Part shown: positions 32,201-45,200 of the stretch, in pieces
Layout: each line of letters opens with the position of its first letter
How positions within the stretch are numbered: the stretch's first letter is position 1
From: Brienomyrus brachyistius
Taxonomy: Eukaryota > Chordata > Actinopteri > Osteoglossiformes > Mormyridae
DNA: 64,000 nt
Reading direction: 5' to 3'
Assembly (NCBI RefSeq): GCF_023856365.1
Contig: NC_064555.1
Span: 22,135,254 to 22,199,253 of the forward strand
Made by a program: the position numbers and the translations under genes
The notes under the pieces: generated by a model
Database searches by the model: none
What the model was told of the DNA's origin: nothing
What the model saw: the letters and a program-made list of their open reading frames with translations, nothing else

Positions 32201-35200
32201 GGCGGCGAATCAGGTGGGCTCATCAGCCCCCTGTTTAGCGATAAAACCCGTAAATGGCATGTGCTGTAAACAGCGGAGGATGTGCAGAGGTGCACAGGTG
32301 ACAGATGAGTCCCGTGGGTCTCCTTCCATCATGCTGGGGAGGGTATCCGTTTTCAAAGCTGCTCTACAAGTTGTGAGATTCCCAAGCTGTCTGGGAAAGA
32401 GGACTGGTGCCCTTGTTACAGCTGATTGTTCTTAATGTCTGTCTGATTGCCATTCATTTCGTAATACTTATACATTGTACATGCAGTTATAAATCCTAGG
32501 TCGTCTGTTTCATAATTGTTCTACATTAGTTATTTATAACCATAAATTTATGATTCCAGCATACAGCTCTTTCAAGTTACCATTGTTACGAATGCATATA
32601 TAACATTTAAAACCAATAAAGATTTATAAATCTGTTTCATGTGGAAACATCTTTTATGCAGTTTTACTCTTCGTAGCGTTTTTGATCCAGCTCAGTTATG
32701 ATGATGATGATGATGGTGACGATGATGACAATGATGCCAAGCCAAGTGGAGTCCATGGTGAATGAGAAACTATTAATATAATCTTTCGCTTGTTTTTATT
32801 CTTATTTTTTTAGATTTGGCTCGTTAGCTATTTGTTACTGTGTTTATTAGGGAGCTGACATAAGCGTACTGACCGGATAACGACTACAGATCGTTATTTA
32901 TATTTATAAGGCCACTGTGCCTGTGATCCAAAGGTTGCTGGTTCAGATCCCATGCTCGGCAGACTGATTTCACCATTAAGTTTTTAAGCAAGGCCCTTAA
33001 CCACTAGTAACTCCAGGGACTGGCTGACCTTCAAATGTACCTGTTTGGATAAAAATGCCTGCTGAGTAACTAAAAAGGTAGATCTTCAGAGCGGCCCTTC
33101 ATTACGGTCTTTCTTGAATGCCAACTGCTTTCATTCTGAGCTCGGGTTGGTCTAGATTCCGATTGGCTGGAGGCGGTTTCCCATGGCCGCGCCAGCGAGG
33201 GTGCTTCTCACAGCTGGCGTGGGAGGCACCTATAAAGCCTCCTGACAGTGAAATCCAATTAGCTTAACGTGAGGCAGGATTGGCTGGAGAGGTCATCTTC
33301 CGGTAAAGGGGTCCAAGCTGGAAGCTCTCGTTCCGTGTTCCTTCATGGGGGATGGAAGCTATACGTTTGCGATGATTCTGATGCCAGCTTTGAAGCAATC
33401 TGGAAAAGTTTCCAGTTTGATCGTTGCTGCCGAATATGTTTGTCTGAGTGGGTCATTTCTGAAGATGAATGGACAGGCATAGCTGAGGTATGTAAACACA
33501 AGGGGGCGCAATTTGTAAACATGGTGTCCTCCAAGTCGGCTGGGCTTTTGTGTATATATGCAGGGCTGTTGACCTGGGACTTGTGACGTCTATAGCTCCC
33601 AGCTGAGCCTTCGTGGTGATGTTATCCAGATTGCTGGCTGACCCTGCTTTCATCTCCTTGACGTCCTGACCTTTAAAGTCACAGACAGTCCCAAGAATCT
33701 GTATCAGATATCGCTTGTGAGTGTCACGGCCCTGGGCCTTCGTCCTTCGTGCCCTTTTTCGACATGCCCTGGCAAAGAGTGTGTGTGTGTGTGTGTGACT
33801 TGCAGTCGAACCTGCCTTTGCAGGGCTAGGTGGTACTGTTTCTTTAAATGCTTCGAAGTCTTCTTGGGTATCGTTTTTTATTTCCTGTGTTTTGTAGGAG
33901 CCATTAATGCTAAGAAAAAGCTTTACGGGAAATAGAGGTTTAAAATACTGAGGAAGTGATGCGGCGGATAGCGGCGAGTGAGTGAGAGGTTGGGGGCGTG
34001 GCCTTTGGCACGGGGGCCGTATCCATGTGTCCGGAGCGGCGTGTATCTGTCATCCTGGGGTCACGACCAGAGCGCGGTTCTGATTCTGATTTGGGCCCCT
34101 ATTCTTCCTGCGGTTCCTCATTCCTGTGTCAGGGAGGGAGTGTCAGGCATTAAGGGAAAGTGATGTGCAGCTCAGCAAGGTAAGACGCTGCGCGCGGGAG
34201 CAGAAGGTCGGCGGTGTAAGTCCCAGGGTCGGCCGAATGATGTCATCGTAAGGCCCTTAATCTCCAGTTGCCCCGGGGACTGTCTGACCCCGCTTCCTCA
34301 GTTGTCTGCTAAATAATGTATTTATTGCAAGCCCAGGTCTACAGCTGTGCCCTTCATTTGCCTCGGTTTCATTAGCCTTTTTCAGGCAGCCGCCTGTGAA
34401 CACCAAGGGCACTGACTCAGCATTTGGGGAGCAGAGCGTTTGAACAGCACCTACTGCTCTCTGCACAGCCCCGCATTCAGCGGCGATCTTCCTCTCGCTT
34501 CTGCTGCCTTCCATTTCGTCCAGTGTTTCTCAGTCTGGTCCTTAGGGACACTCCGTAGAGAGCTGGGAGAGAGCAAAGATGTGGACCGTCTGGCCGGGAG
34601 CCGGGAGGGAGCGAGAGCATGTGGGCCGTCCGGCAGTCGCCGGAGACTGGGTTGAGAAACACTAGTATGGTCAGATTGTTACATAGTTGGGCGGCTTTAT
34701 TCCTACAAACAAAACACAGATCTATTATCTGGCACTTCGGTGAGTCGCCCCCCCTGTCGGCTTCTGGAACTTTCCGCAGGTCTCGTGACCGTCGGAAGCC
34801 CCTGATGCTGTTCGGGGCTGAGACTCCTCCAGCGTTCTGTCATGACGGGACGTGACGTCATGTGACGCTGCTGGCCTTTGCTCTGTGTGTCTGACTGTTT
34901 TTGCCTGACCCCCCCCCCCCCTTCCCCCACATACCCCACAGGCACGGAGAAGGTGCGCCAGGCCCAGGGGTATCGGCATCTGCACGTGGTGAACCCCGAC
35001 TGGCTGTGGACCTGCCTGGAGCGCTGGGAGCGGGTAGAGGAGCAGCTCTTCCCACTGAAGGATGACTACACCAGGGCGCAGAGGTGAGAGGGCGCCCCCT
35101 AGCTGCGAGTACGCAGCACTGTCTGACTGAGTTTTTCTCTACACCAGTGTCTCCCAGTCCGATCCTCGGGGACTCACTGGCAGTCCACGTTTTTGTTCCC

Positions 35201-36122
35201 TGCCAGTAGAGAGCTGATGTTCGGGATGGGCAACACTGCACTAGACATTCACTGCACTGTTACTGGCACATGCTGACTATTAATTATGGATCACATCAGT
35301 TTTAATATGTCCCACCTTTAATTCTGTGCCTTTAATGCTGAGCGTAACCCTGATGACATAATGACCTGATGTGAGTCGTCTTTATTAATAATTATAATAT
35401 TGCCGTTCGGGGCTCAGGAGCAGCAGCCCGGCCCCGTTTCCCGACCTCCAGGGCAGGATCCACTTGGCCTCACTCCAGTCAGCGCCGCCCCAGCCCAAGC
35501 CGGCGCCGGCCCCAGAGCTGCGGACGTACGACCCCGTGACGGGGAAGCTCATCCGCAGGGGCCTGCAGGCGTCACGGCCGCTCTCCTTTCAGAATACCTC
35601 TGCAGCCCCCCTGCCCCTGCATATGGCACAGTCCTCCTTCAGGTACAGCACAATTGTGGGGGTCCATTAAAGGGGGCCTTTGGGGTTGTGGCGCTCTTTT
35701 AGATGCAGTGTAGCCTTGGGGGTCCCTAAGGCTGGTCTGTTGAGGTTGTGGTCCTCCTGCAGGTACAGTGTACCTGGTCATCATTTGCATACGCCGTAGT
35801 CCTTTGGGGTCACGGTCCTTCTTCGAGTATGACATCATCACGGGGTCCTTTGGGGTCGCGGTCCTTCTTCGAGTATGACATCATCGCGGGGTCCTTTGGG
35901 GTCGCGTTCCTTCTTCGGAGAATCCTCGTGTTCCCGCGCTCTCTGCAGTTTCACGTCACCCCTTAAACTTCCAAAGCAAACACTGCAACACTGCTGCAGT
36001 GGGTCTCTCTCCAGTGCTCTGGATTGTGATGCTGCCGTGTTTTTCTGTTCGTCTTAATTGTCAGTACTGACTCTACACAGGCCTGCTTATTTAGTGCCCT
36101 GCCCTGGAAAAGCTGTATGCAG

Positions 36123-36217
<95 letters not shown>

Positions 36218-39200
36218 TTTTTTTATTTATTTTTTTTTTTGAATTCCTGCCTAATTTCGTTTTTGAATTAGGCTTTATATCATCCTGACGTTAGTCACTG
36301 CTTGTAAATATTAATGTCCGCTGCTGGAACGAGCACCGTGACTGATTTAGCATCATGGGCCGCAGCTGTTGGCGATTTTCATCAGATCTCCAGCTGCTTC
36401 CCGGCGCAAGAAAAACGGCGATTATGTGGTGAACGCGGAAAGCGTGGAAGAGTGAGTATGGGGTGTAAAACGTGGTGCTGCGTCAGCGGGAGCAGCGGGC
36501 CGCGGCGACGGGGAAGTGTCAGGAAAACGAGGCCTGCCACCGTCGTCACAGAATTCCTCGTCTGGTGTAGGGCGTGTTAAAACCACACCACCTAATCGGA
36601 CGACTTTACTGGCTCGCCGGTGTTAGGGGCGAATGACTGAATTACTGAGGAACACATTTTGGTTACAATTCATGGGGTCCAGTGGGATCCAGGCCTCTCG
36701 TCCCTCAATCGGTGGGTGGCCCTGTTTTAGGTGAAGGCCATCCTTCACCTGCAGGATGAGCGGTTACCGTGGTTTCCCTCTGGCTGGCCAATAGCCCTTT
36801 TGGTTTACCGTGCATCGTCACCAGGGGGCGAGACTGAGACGCCTCATGCTTCTCAGAAACCAGACAAGTAACGTGTTCCTGTAACCAGTATAGGGTTAGG
36901 AAAAAATCCTGTGTTTTCCAGGGCTTCCTGTTCCCATTTTATTGGGATAGTGCGTATTAAACACTTTTCAACGGCATGGGAGCGAAATGTTCTCAAGCCA
37001 TCTGTTTGAACTCTGCGAATAACGGCATGGTGAGTTTGCGCTTTGGGCCGAATGTCGGCTTAATAAACACCTTTCAGTTTTGAAGTGTAATGCGCCGCTT
37101 TGAACCGGGTTTCGTGTGATTCCGTCAGCGAGGGTGAATTTCCAGTCATGAGGTCCTGAAGGAAAATCAGAGCAGCTTTGCTTCGATCTAGCTGTAATAC
37201 CTCGGCGTGAGACCGGGGGCACTCATTTTGGCAGTATACTGCTAGTATTTGGCAATAGTATGTTAGTATTATAGTATTATGGCACCTGTTGCGTTGTGTT
37301 GCGATGTTCTTGGGAAGCAGTACTGGAAAATCGACGGAACTTATTTAGTAACAAAGCGAAATGGTAATGGAGCAAGGAAAATTAGCATGACCACATGTTA
37401 AGATGTTTACTCACTGAACTGGATGGCTGGGACTTTAATGAGGCCTCTGGGTGCAGAAAACGTGGGAGTTCCTGCCCAGCCTGTTACCCTGGGGAGTGCA
37501 TGTTATCGGGATCGGCAGGCCGGCCCTCCATGTCCGATGTGGAGATGAAGGCACTGTGCTCCTCTGTTCTGCGTGTTTCGGAAACCGCTCCTTCACCGGA
37601 ATGGCCTTCCATAGCTTGCGCCCAGCTGGGAATCCTATTTTTGTATAACAGACTCGGCTTATGGGCGCAACAGTTTTTACTTTTGTTCTTCGATCAGGTT
37701 ATCACTGCACAAGGAGAGTTCATTAGCGAAATCAAACGAATGGAGTCGTCTTATCGACCCTATCAGCGCACATAAATACTGAGCGAAATCCTGTGCCGAC
37801 TCGAGCTCTGTGGCAGCTCTGCATTTATTTTAAAGGTGTTGTGGGTAAAAAGCCCATTCAGTGCTGTCCCTGCTTCAGTTCCCAGCATGCCGTGCATTAC
37901 ATCAGTCAAAGCCATGACTGCTTGTGTGAGGGTTAGTAGAAGATGTGTTTCTGCGAGAGGGTATCGTTTCCTCATCGGTCATCCTGAGCGATCCGGCTCT
38001 TCCTTTCAGTTACGACGGGTCACATTCCCTTTCACAGTTGGAAACTCTCTCCCGGCGGGACACAGTAACCTGTGCAAAGTGCCCTGCATGATTAAACACC
38101 CCCTCGCTGCCATGTGTGTCCTTGTTTTCTCCATCGCTTTCCGGTGGAGAGCTATTTCAGTTGCTATGGTTACTGGAGAGGCCCCGTGTGCTTGCCGCTC
38201 ACCTGCCTGCGTGGAGCCTTTTCTCTATAAACCCCAAGTTGAACATTTAGTGTCTGGAGGAGATGAAGTGCGACCAGCGGGAGCCGAGTGTGGAGAATCT
38301 GGGACACGACCTGTTCTGCCCCATGCTCTATCTCAGGCCCGGCGGGGGGGGGGGAGGGGTGGCTGGTGACTGCCCGTGTTCTTAACGTGTTCGCTTATGT
38401 CTGTGGTGCCATGCAGGCCAGCACATCCCCCCGCCCAGCAGGACAGGGCCCCCCCGAGCCAGGATGACGAGCAGCCGGGGCCGTCGCGACGGAAGCGGGA
38501 GCCCAGCATGTCGGAGACGATGCCGCTGTACACGCTCTGCAAGGAGGACCTGGAGAGTATGGACAAGGAGGTATGGACACTAGCCAAGCGCCTCTAAGAC
38601 CAGCCATTTATACAGAGTGGGAACAGGGTAATAGGAAAAGAGAGAACGCTGGAGAATTACAGAACAGGAAAAACCTCTGGAGGTCCAAGACTGACTGCTC
38701 AACCACCCCTGAGCGTGCTAACATTGCATTAGTCTTTTTTTATTAATAGCTTGTAGTTAAATTAGTTATTTTATTAATAGCTTGAGTGCTGCACCCACGG
38801 TCTCATGCTTCCTTGGGACGGAATCGGCTCTAAACCAGCTGAAACAGTTCACCATCCAGACATAGACGTATTGATGGATGAACATGAGTCTATCCATGCT
38901 GGTATACTATATTTCATCAAATAGCGGCTGGAGCCTTTCTTTACCTAAGCTGCAGAAATAGCAGGCCTTTATTTAGAGTCAGGCCTTTATTAAGAGGCAG
39001 GCTTGTATTAGAGGCAGGCTTGTATTAGAGGCAGTCCTTTATTTAGAGTCAGGCCTTTATTAAGAGGCAGGCTTGTATTAGAGGCAGGCTTTTATTTAGA
39101 GGCAGGCTTGTATTAGAGTCAGTCCTTTATTTAGAGTCAGGCCTTTATTTAGAGGCAGGCTTGTATTAGAGTCAGGCCTTTATTTCCAATTCCCTCTGTT

Positions 39201-42200
39201 ACTGCATTAAGCTCAATACACCGGGTACAATTTTTGGAAATATTCTCTTAAAACAAAGTGTATAATGGTAGAATACAGTATTGCAAGGTAATCAGTACCA
39301 GTATTACCTTCTGGAAGTGTAATCATGAAAGTTAATGTTTCATCAATGCCATGTAAATCATACATATGATCAGTGTAAACAGTGTCTTCTATGACCAGTC
39401 ATGTACCAGTGTTTACCGTAAATACACCCAGGTGTCACAACATATAAAAACAAAATAATTCCTGAGTTAATTCAAATATTAACATTAATAGACATTCCCT
39501 TTTTTTTTACAGCACAGTCAAATATCTTATAAAGATCAGATTTAGTTTCAAGCAAAATCCGAACTGGAAAACTAGGACGCTGAATGTTATAATAAGAATA
39601 TTTCTGTATTTATTAACAGGCATTTCTTCAAACACTGAAACTGACTGAATACAACTTAGATAAACATTTCTATCTGAACCCTACATGTTTCTTCAGTTTC
39701 TTCCAAATCATTTTAATACCATTCATAGATGTGCGGATTTTTTCGGGTATGTTTTATTTATGCTGTTTCTTTATAAATCCCAAAATCTTCATATAACTGT
39801 GCTTGCTTGTTTTACTTGTCTATCTCGTTTGTACATAGTTACAGTGCATTATGTGTTAAGGTGTGCTTAAACCAGACTAAATTTAATAGGTCATCAGTTG
39901 AGATTGTCCTGTCTAATGTCAAGGTGATGTTGGGCTCTCAAATCTGAAAATTAATACGGCAAACTGTTGAAGTCTTACAGCAGATTGTACTTGTTATCCA
40001 ACCCCTCACCCTATAGAGGGAGTTTTTCTCCAAAACACAGGAAAATGAAGTTTCTGTTTGTCTGGCTCCATAATAAAGAGGCTGATCCCCCCCTTTCATG
40101 TCAGCTGGGGGGTTTTTCTGCTGATCAAAGCCTTGCCTCTGTTTCGGCGGCGCGTTCTCCTTGGCAGGTGGCGGCGTCCACACCGGCGGGCTGTGGGGTC
40201 TGCGCCCATCACGGCCGCTAATGGAAGCTGAGTGCCACCGCCGGCTTTGACTGTGACGCGCCTGGGAGGGCCTTGGGCCCCCACTTACGTTCCCTCAGAG
40301 CCTTTTTTCCCGCAGAAGTGTGTTTTTCTGCATAAGAAATAGATGTAATCCATTTGTCTGGGTACTGGACTGAGATGCAGAGCGGGGGTTTCAGCGTTCC
40401 TCTGACGCTCTGGCCGCCTTCGAGTTTGAGATGTTAGCTGGCCAGGGATTGCTGGCGTCTGGATGTGCTGGTTTAAATCTTATGAGCGTTTGCTGCAGTT
40501 TTAGCGCAGTTCTGCCTGCTTGTTTGGTAGGGGTATAAGACAACAGATGTTACGAGAAGTATTTTCCTCCCACAAGAGAGAATCTGGGGGAGACTGGCTC
40601 TCATTGGGTGGGCTGCTCGTCTGTCTTAAGCCAGAAACCTAATGAGCGCTTCAGGGAGCCGATCCTGGAGCCCCCCTCCTGCCCCCCCGCCTTCGACTAT
40701 TATGCACTGTCATAAGGCTTAGTGAGGAGATTAATTAAAAATCGGACAATCCTTTGACATCTTTTCACAGTTAGTGTTTTTGTTGTTGTGATTTTCCCTC
40801 CACTTCCTTCCCCTGCCCCACCAATTAGCCGCGTTCCTAGATAACTAAGTCGCCAGACAGCTCAAGCGCAGACTCATTTGAGGGATCACACCGAATCGGG
40901 ATTGGAGAAAACTCAAGCCTCCTGACGATCGATTCAGAGGTCAGAGGTCGTGGCAAGAGTGACTTGACGAGGTCGTGATACGCAGCTCTTTGTGAGGCAA
41001 GGACAAAATACCTCCCTTAGGGTTGTCGGTCCCCCCCCCCGCCCCCCCCCCCCCCCCCCCCCACCCTACTCTTTCAGGCTTCGGGTCGTGTGTCTTGTGT
41101 GGCTCGGTCGCTCGTCTCTTGCGTTTTCCGTGACCCTCCCGCCAGTTCCTGCCCATTCAGCACCGGAGAGGCTCCCTTTGCTATAGTGAAATTCACACAT
41201 TCTAAACGAGCCTGATTCCTGTCCAGTTCTGTCCACTGTGATTCTGCGGCACGTCACACAGTAAAATGATTAGCAAATTCATCTTCACGCCAGTCTCACT
41301 GGGTGTCGGATCAGGTTCATTGTGTGGCTGATATCAATTAAACGTTGGACTTGGGTGCAGCCGTGGGTCGCAGCTGGCCAGCTGTTCTGCGAAGCTGGGG
41401 AGCTGCTCCCCCTGTTGGGAATTACGAAGGTGTCAGTTAGTATCCGCTCTACTGTGGCATTTTCATTTTGAAGCTTTATTTGACAAACACACTCAGTTTG
41501 GTCTCTGAAGCATGTTGGTAAACTGTTGCAGTCTCAAACGACATAGAATGACTGTGTGTGTGTGTGTGTGTGTGTGTCTGGGTGGGTGGGTGGGTATACA
41601 TTTTAAAACCTAATATTTTGATCTTATGGGGACATTTTTTCAGTCCCAGCAATGGGTACCTCAGTTTAATAAAAATCTATAAATGAAGTCAAAAAACTAA
41701 GAACGCAAGTCCTTTATTTTGCTTGGTTACTTATGGTTAAGGTTAGGGCTGGGTAGGGTTAGGGTTGTCTTTGCTAGTATTAGAGTTTTTCTCATATAAA
41801 TCAATGGAGTATCCCCACAATAGCAGGACTATCGGAGCTGTGTGTGTGTGTGTGTGTGTGTGTCTGTGTGAGTGAATGAGTGTGTCTTTGTATCTGTGTA
41901 TGAGTGTGTCTGTGTGTGTGTGTACGTGTGTGTGTGTGTCTGTGTGTGTGTGTGTTTGGAGGCAGACACTTGCTGTCGGTTCATTCATTTCCTGCTCCCC
42001 TTGGACACTACAGTCCTCCCCTTGCTGTTCCTGGGGCGTCTTGGCTGCTGCCCGCATGGGACGCTATGAAATCTCCACCATTGCTGGGGGTTAATGCCCA
42101 CCGGTGAGGTGTGTCGGCGTCCGCATTATAAGACTGGGGTTTCAGTGGGGGGCCCGTTTGTGGTTAGTGGCCCCTGGGAGAGACGTCACCGGTTTCTATA

Positions 42201-45200
42201 ACTGGCTGAAGTCTGCGTGCTACCCTGTAGGTGTCGCTGTAGTGCAGCAGGAAGAGGTGGGGAGTCCGGCCGTATAACCTTCCCACCGGACCGCGGGCCA
42301 ATTTGCACGTTTGGTGGGTTCGCCCACAGACCAACGACGAGACCCAGCAGAGCCTCTCGCTCCGTGATGCACCTTTTCTTTCCTGATGGTTCCATTCACA
42401 AGGCTGGTGCTAGTGTGTGAACATCCCATAGAGGCTCTTCAAGCCCCGATCGAGGCTCTCATTCCTGCCCTGGAGTTCAGCTTCCTTTGTTATTTTATGC
42501 AGAATTATTGTTGCCCTAATAGATTAAACCGTATCCTGTTGATTCAAAAATTCTCACCCTGAGTCACCAGTCCATCTGTCTATCAACCTACCAGTCTATC
42601 CATCCATCTATCTTACAAACCCACATAAATAGGACTGGTTCATAGGCATGGGCAGATCTCACTTGGTATACAAATGTTACCGTCAATATTGATGAACTGT
42701 GAATTATGTAAATACTCATGTTGGCTCTCAAAACAGGACAGCCATAAATGTGACATTTTAGCCGCAAATTAAATATTAAACCATTCTGAAGCTCAAATAC
42801 CAGATTGGGTTTAACCAATTCACTCTTTAGAGTTGGGATCCTATTATTTACTTAATTCTAAGTGTCTTGCTTGCATTCTAGTGAAGGACGTTGTGTTTTA
42901 TTTTGAACGACTGGCTCTTCTGTTCCCTGTGTAAATATTTTTATTTCCATGTGCGGTGCGGCTCCTTTAATTCAGATGGATCTTCTCACGGCCTCCTCCT
43001 GGAATCTGGTTCTTGGCTTCTGACGTCAGGAACAGCGCAGACGTAACGCGTGACGTCTTAAAGGGGCGCGCACACGTGAAAAATAATTTGTGATGCCCCC
43101 TAAGAGGACCTAGCTGAGGACGTTCAGGCGATACAGCTGATCGCATTTAGCGTGTTGATTGTGTGAGGTGCTAAGATTGCTTCCTGTTTCTGTTTTTATC
43201 CGAATTTATGCCTGTGGTGTGAAAAGCCAAATTCTTAGTGACAAAAAGCCTTGTGGGTGGGGTGGGGGGGGGGGGGGGCAGTCACGCTCCAGGGGCGGTG
43301 GCAGACACACCGCGTGAATTCGGCATCTGAAATGTCAGCGCCTCTCTCCCGTAGCGACACCCCATTGGCGGCACTCTGAAGTTGCCCCTAATTGGCCTGG
43401 ATGGTTGATTTTCGTGGCGGACAGCCGCAGTCCCGGTTAAATGTCACAGGTGCCCTCACTGCCCCGCGCCATGACTGCCGAAGAGCTCCGTGCGGCTCTG
43501 AGGCCTGGCATATTTTGCTGGTACCCATGCATACGTGCTCCCTGCCCCTTCGTCTCCGAGAGGTTGCGCGTACCTATTAGCCTGTGGCATTCCTGGCCGT
43601 GAAGTATTCCTAATGCATCTGAGAAGATCGACTTTCCCCTTCTGCAGAAGTTCCCGAATACCGGGAGAAGGGGAAGGATCCCTTTAGCCGGCAGAGGTTG
43701 ATCCCGCCACTTTGAAGGAGTCCAGAACTGCGACTCCCGTCAGAGTACGCATCGTGCGTTTCCCACATACGCGGCGCTCGTGACTTGAGAGGAAGAGAGG
43801 AAGTGCCATTGTACCCTTGCCCCCTTGCCCCGAACCCGCCTCCCCGTAATCATTATCGCCTCCCGGTGGCAGGAAGCTCGGCAGCCCAATTCGTGTTCAC
43901 ACTTCCCCTCTCTGCTGGACCTTTATTATTTTTCCATCTTGGTAAAACAAGGTGCCAGGGGCTGTGAATTCTGCACCGTACCTAATAACGGCACGGCAGG
44001 GTGATTTGTGCCAGTGAGGGACCTTATTTATCTATTTAATCACACCTTGGGGCATGTGTGAGTTAATCTGCCCCATCGGCCCACTGTGAATGTACAGAAA
44101 TAGCTTTCTTATAAAGCCTTATTGGACTGGATGAAAGCCATACAGAAAACTATTATAAACCTTTATGGGACTAGGTATACACCCTAAATTTATATATTTT
44201 TGCGGTTTATGTGGGCTTTGTTTGTGTGGCCAAGAATGGAAGTGGATTTCAATGTAACTCTGGCTAATGAGATGCGTGTTAATGTCAGGACAGTGTAGGT
44301 GCTGTCTCTCTAGGACCAGCGGTGCTTCATGCTGTTATGACTGACATTATTCTATGTATGTATGTTTATGTCTGAAGAATTTATGAAGAGAATAGCTTAA
44401 TTTTTAAGTCTGTCATCTCACTAGTCAAACTGTTTCGCTGAAATTGCTCCATTTTGTGTAACTAATGTCAGTGCCAGGTAAACTGACCCGTCCTCGGCCA
44501 GATTCTCCTCTTCCAGCATCATAAAGTTCACGCTGCTTTTCATTTTCGCTCTCAAGTGCACAGAAATTGCTCTTAATAGTTTCACGATCCGTTTAGAAAT
44601 GATTTAAATCACTGGAGCGATTATCTTCTTGATTGAGCTGTACTTGGGCTCCCTTAGTCTCTCTGCTGACCAGGAGGAAGATGTTTTCATGCTCGCCATT
44701 GTTCAGACTGTCCAGCCTCAGCCGTCAACCCACCATTAAGCAGCGCCGTCAATTCTGGCACGTAATTACCAATGGTAATTAGCGTTTTTGTGGAGGATTG
44801 TACTTAATTTTTTTTTTTTTTTCTTGATGGAAATTTTTACCTGATTAGCTGGTGGGTTACCTTGTGTGGGCAGTTTTAAAAAGAGAGGCCTCCTTCAGTC
44901 TCCTCGATGAGTGGGCCATAAGTGTATATCACAACATTCTGTGTTGCCCCGGGGAGCGGGGTGGAGGCTAGACCGTGTGTGTGTCCCCCCCCCCCGCTTT
45001 AGAATCGACTGTATGCTTTATGCCCATAAGCAGCCAGTCTGCCACGGTTTCGGTGCCTCTGTGTTTTACATGATACCAGTTCTTGTATCAAGGTCCCAGC
45101 AGCACAACTGTCATGAGCCGCTCAGTTGAGCTGGGCTGTTAATAAATTACTGCAGCCATGTGGAGGTGGGGGGCGGGGGGGGGGGGGTTTCAGATGGCTC

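Larger units (their letters stand above)
31301..34941 (+). other. CTDP1 intron 8 (splits the BRCT coding region)
   Basis: Contains the Tigger-like MITE at 31525-31797, a (GAT)n run at about 32699-32737, a tRNA-derived SINE at about 32905-33075 and a second SINE fragment at about 34170-34320. An open 105-codon frame at 33269-33586 has no recognised homology. The intron ends in a C-rich acceptor tract. Confidence 0.6.
35643..38416 (+). other. CTDP1 intron 10
   Basis: Holds a 46-bp tandem repeat at about 35799-35920 and a long AT microsatellite at 36128-36208. The rest is GC-mixed DNA. Open frames of up to 177 codons before exon 11 show no homology. Confidence 0.55.

Noticed and set aside
36058..36288. 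Open frame encoding a long Ile-Tyr run
   Set aside because: It is translation of the AT microsatellite.
37836..38369. 177-codon frame just upstream of CTDP1 exon 11
   Set aside because: No recognisable protein family, irregular composition, and it lies in an intron whose exon joins are already explained by homology.
41743..42107. Several Val/Cys- or His/Thr-rich frames
   Set aside because: They arise from GT microsatellites read on either strand.
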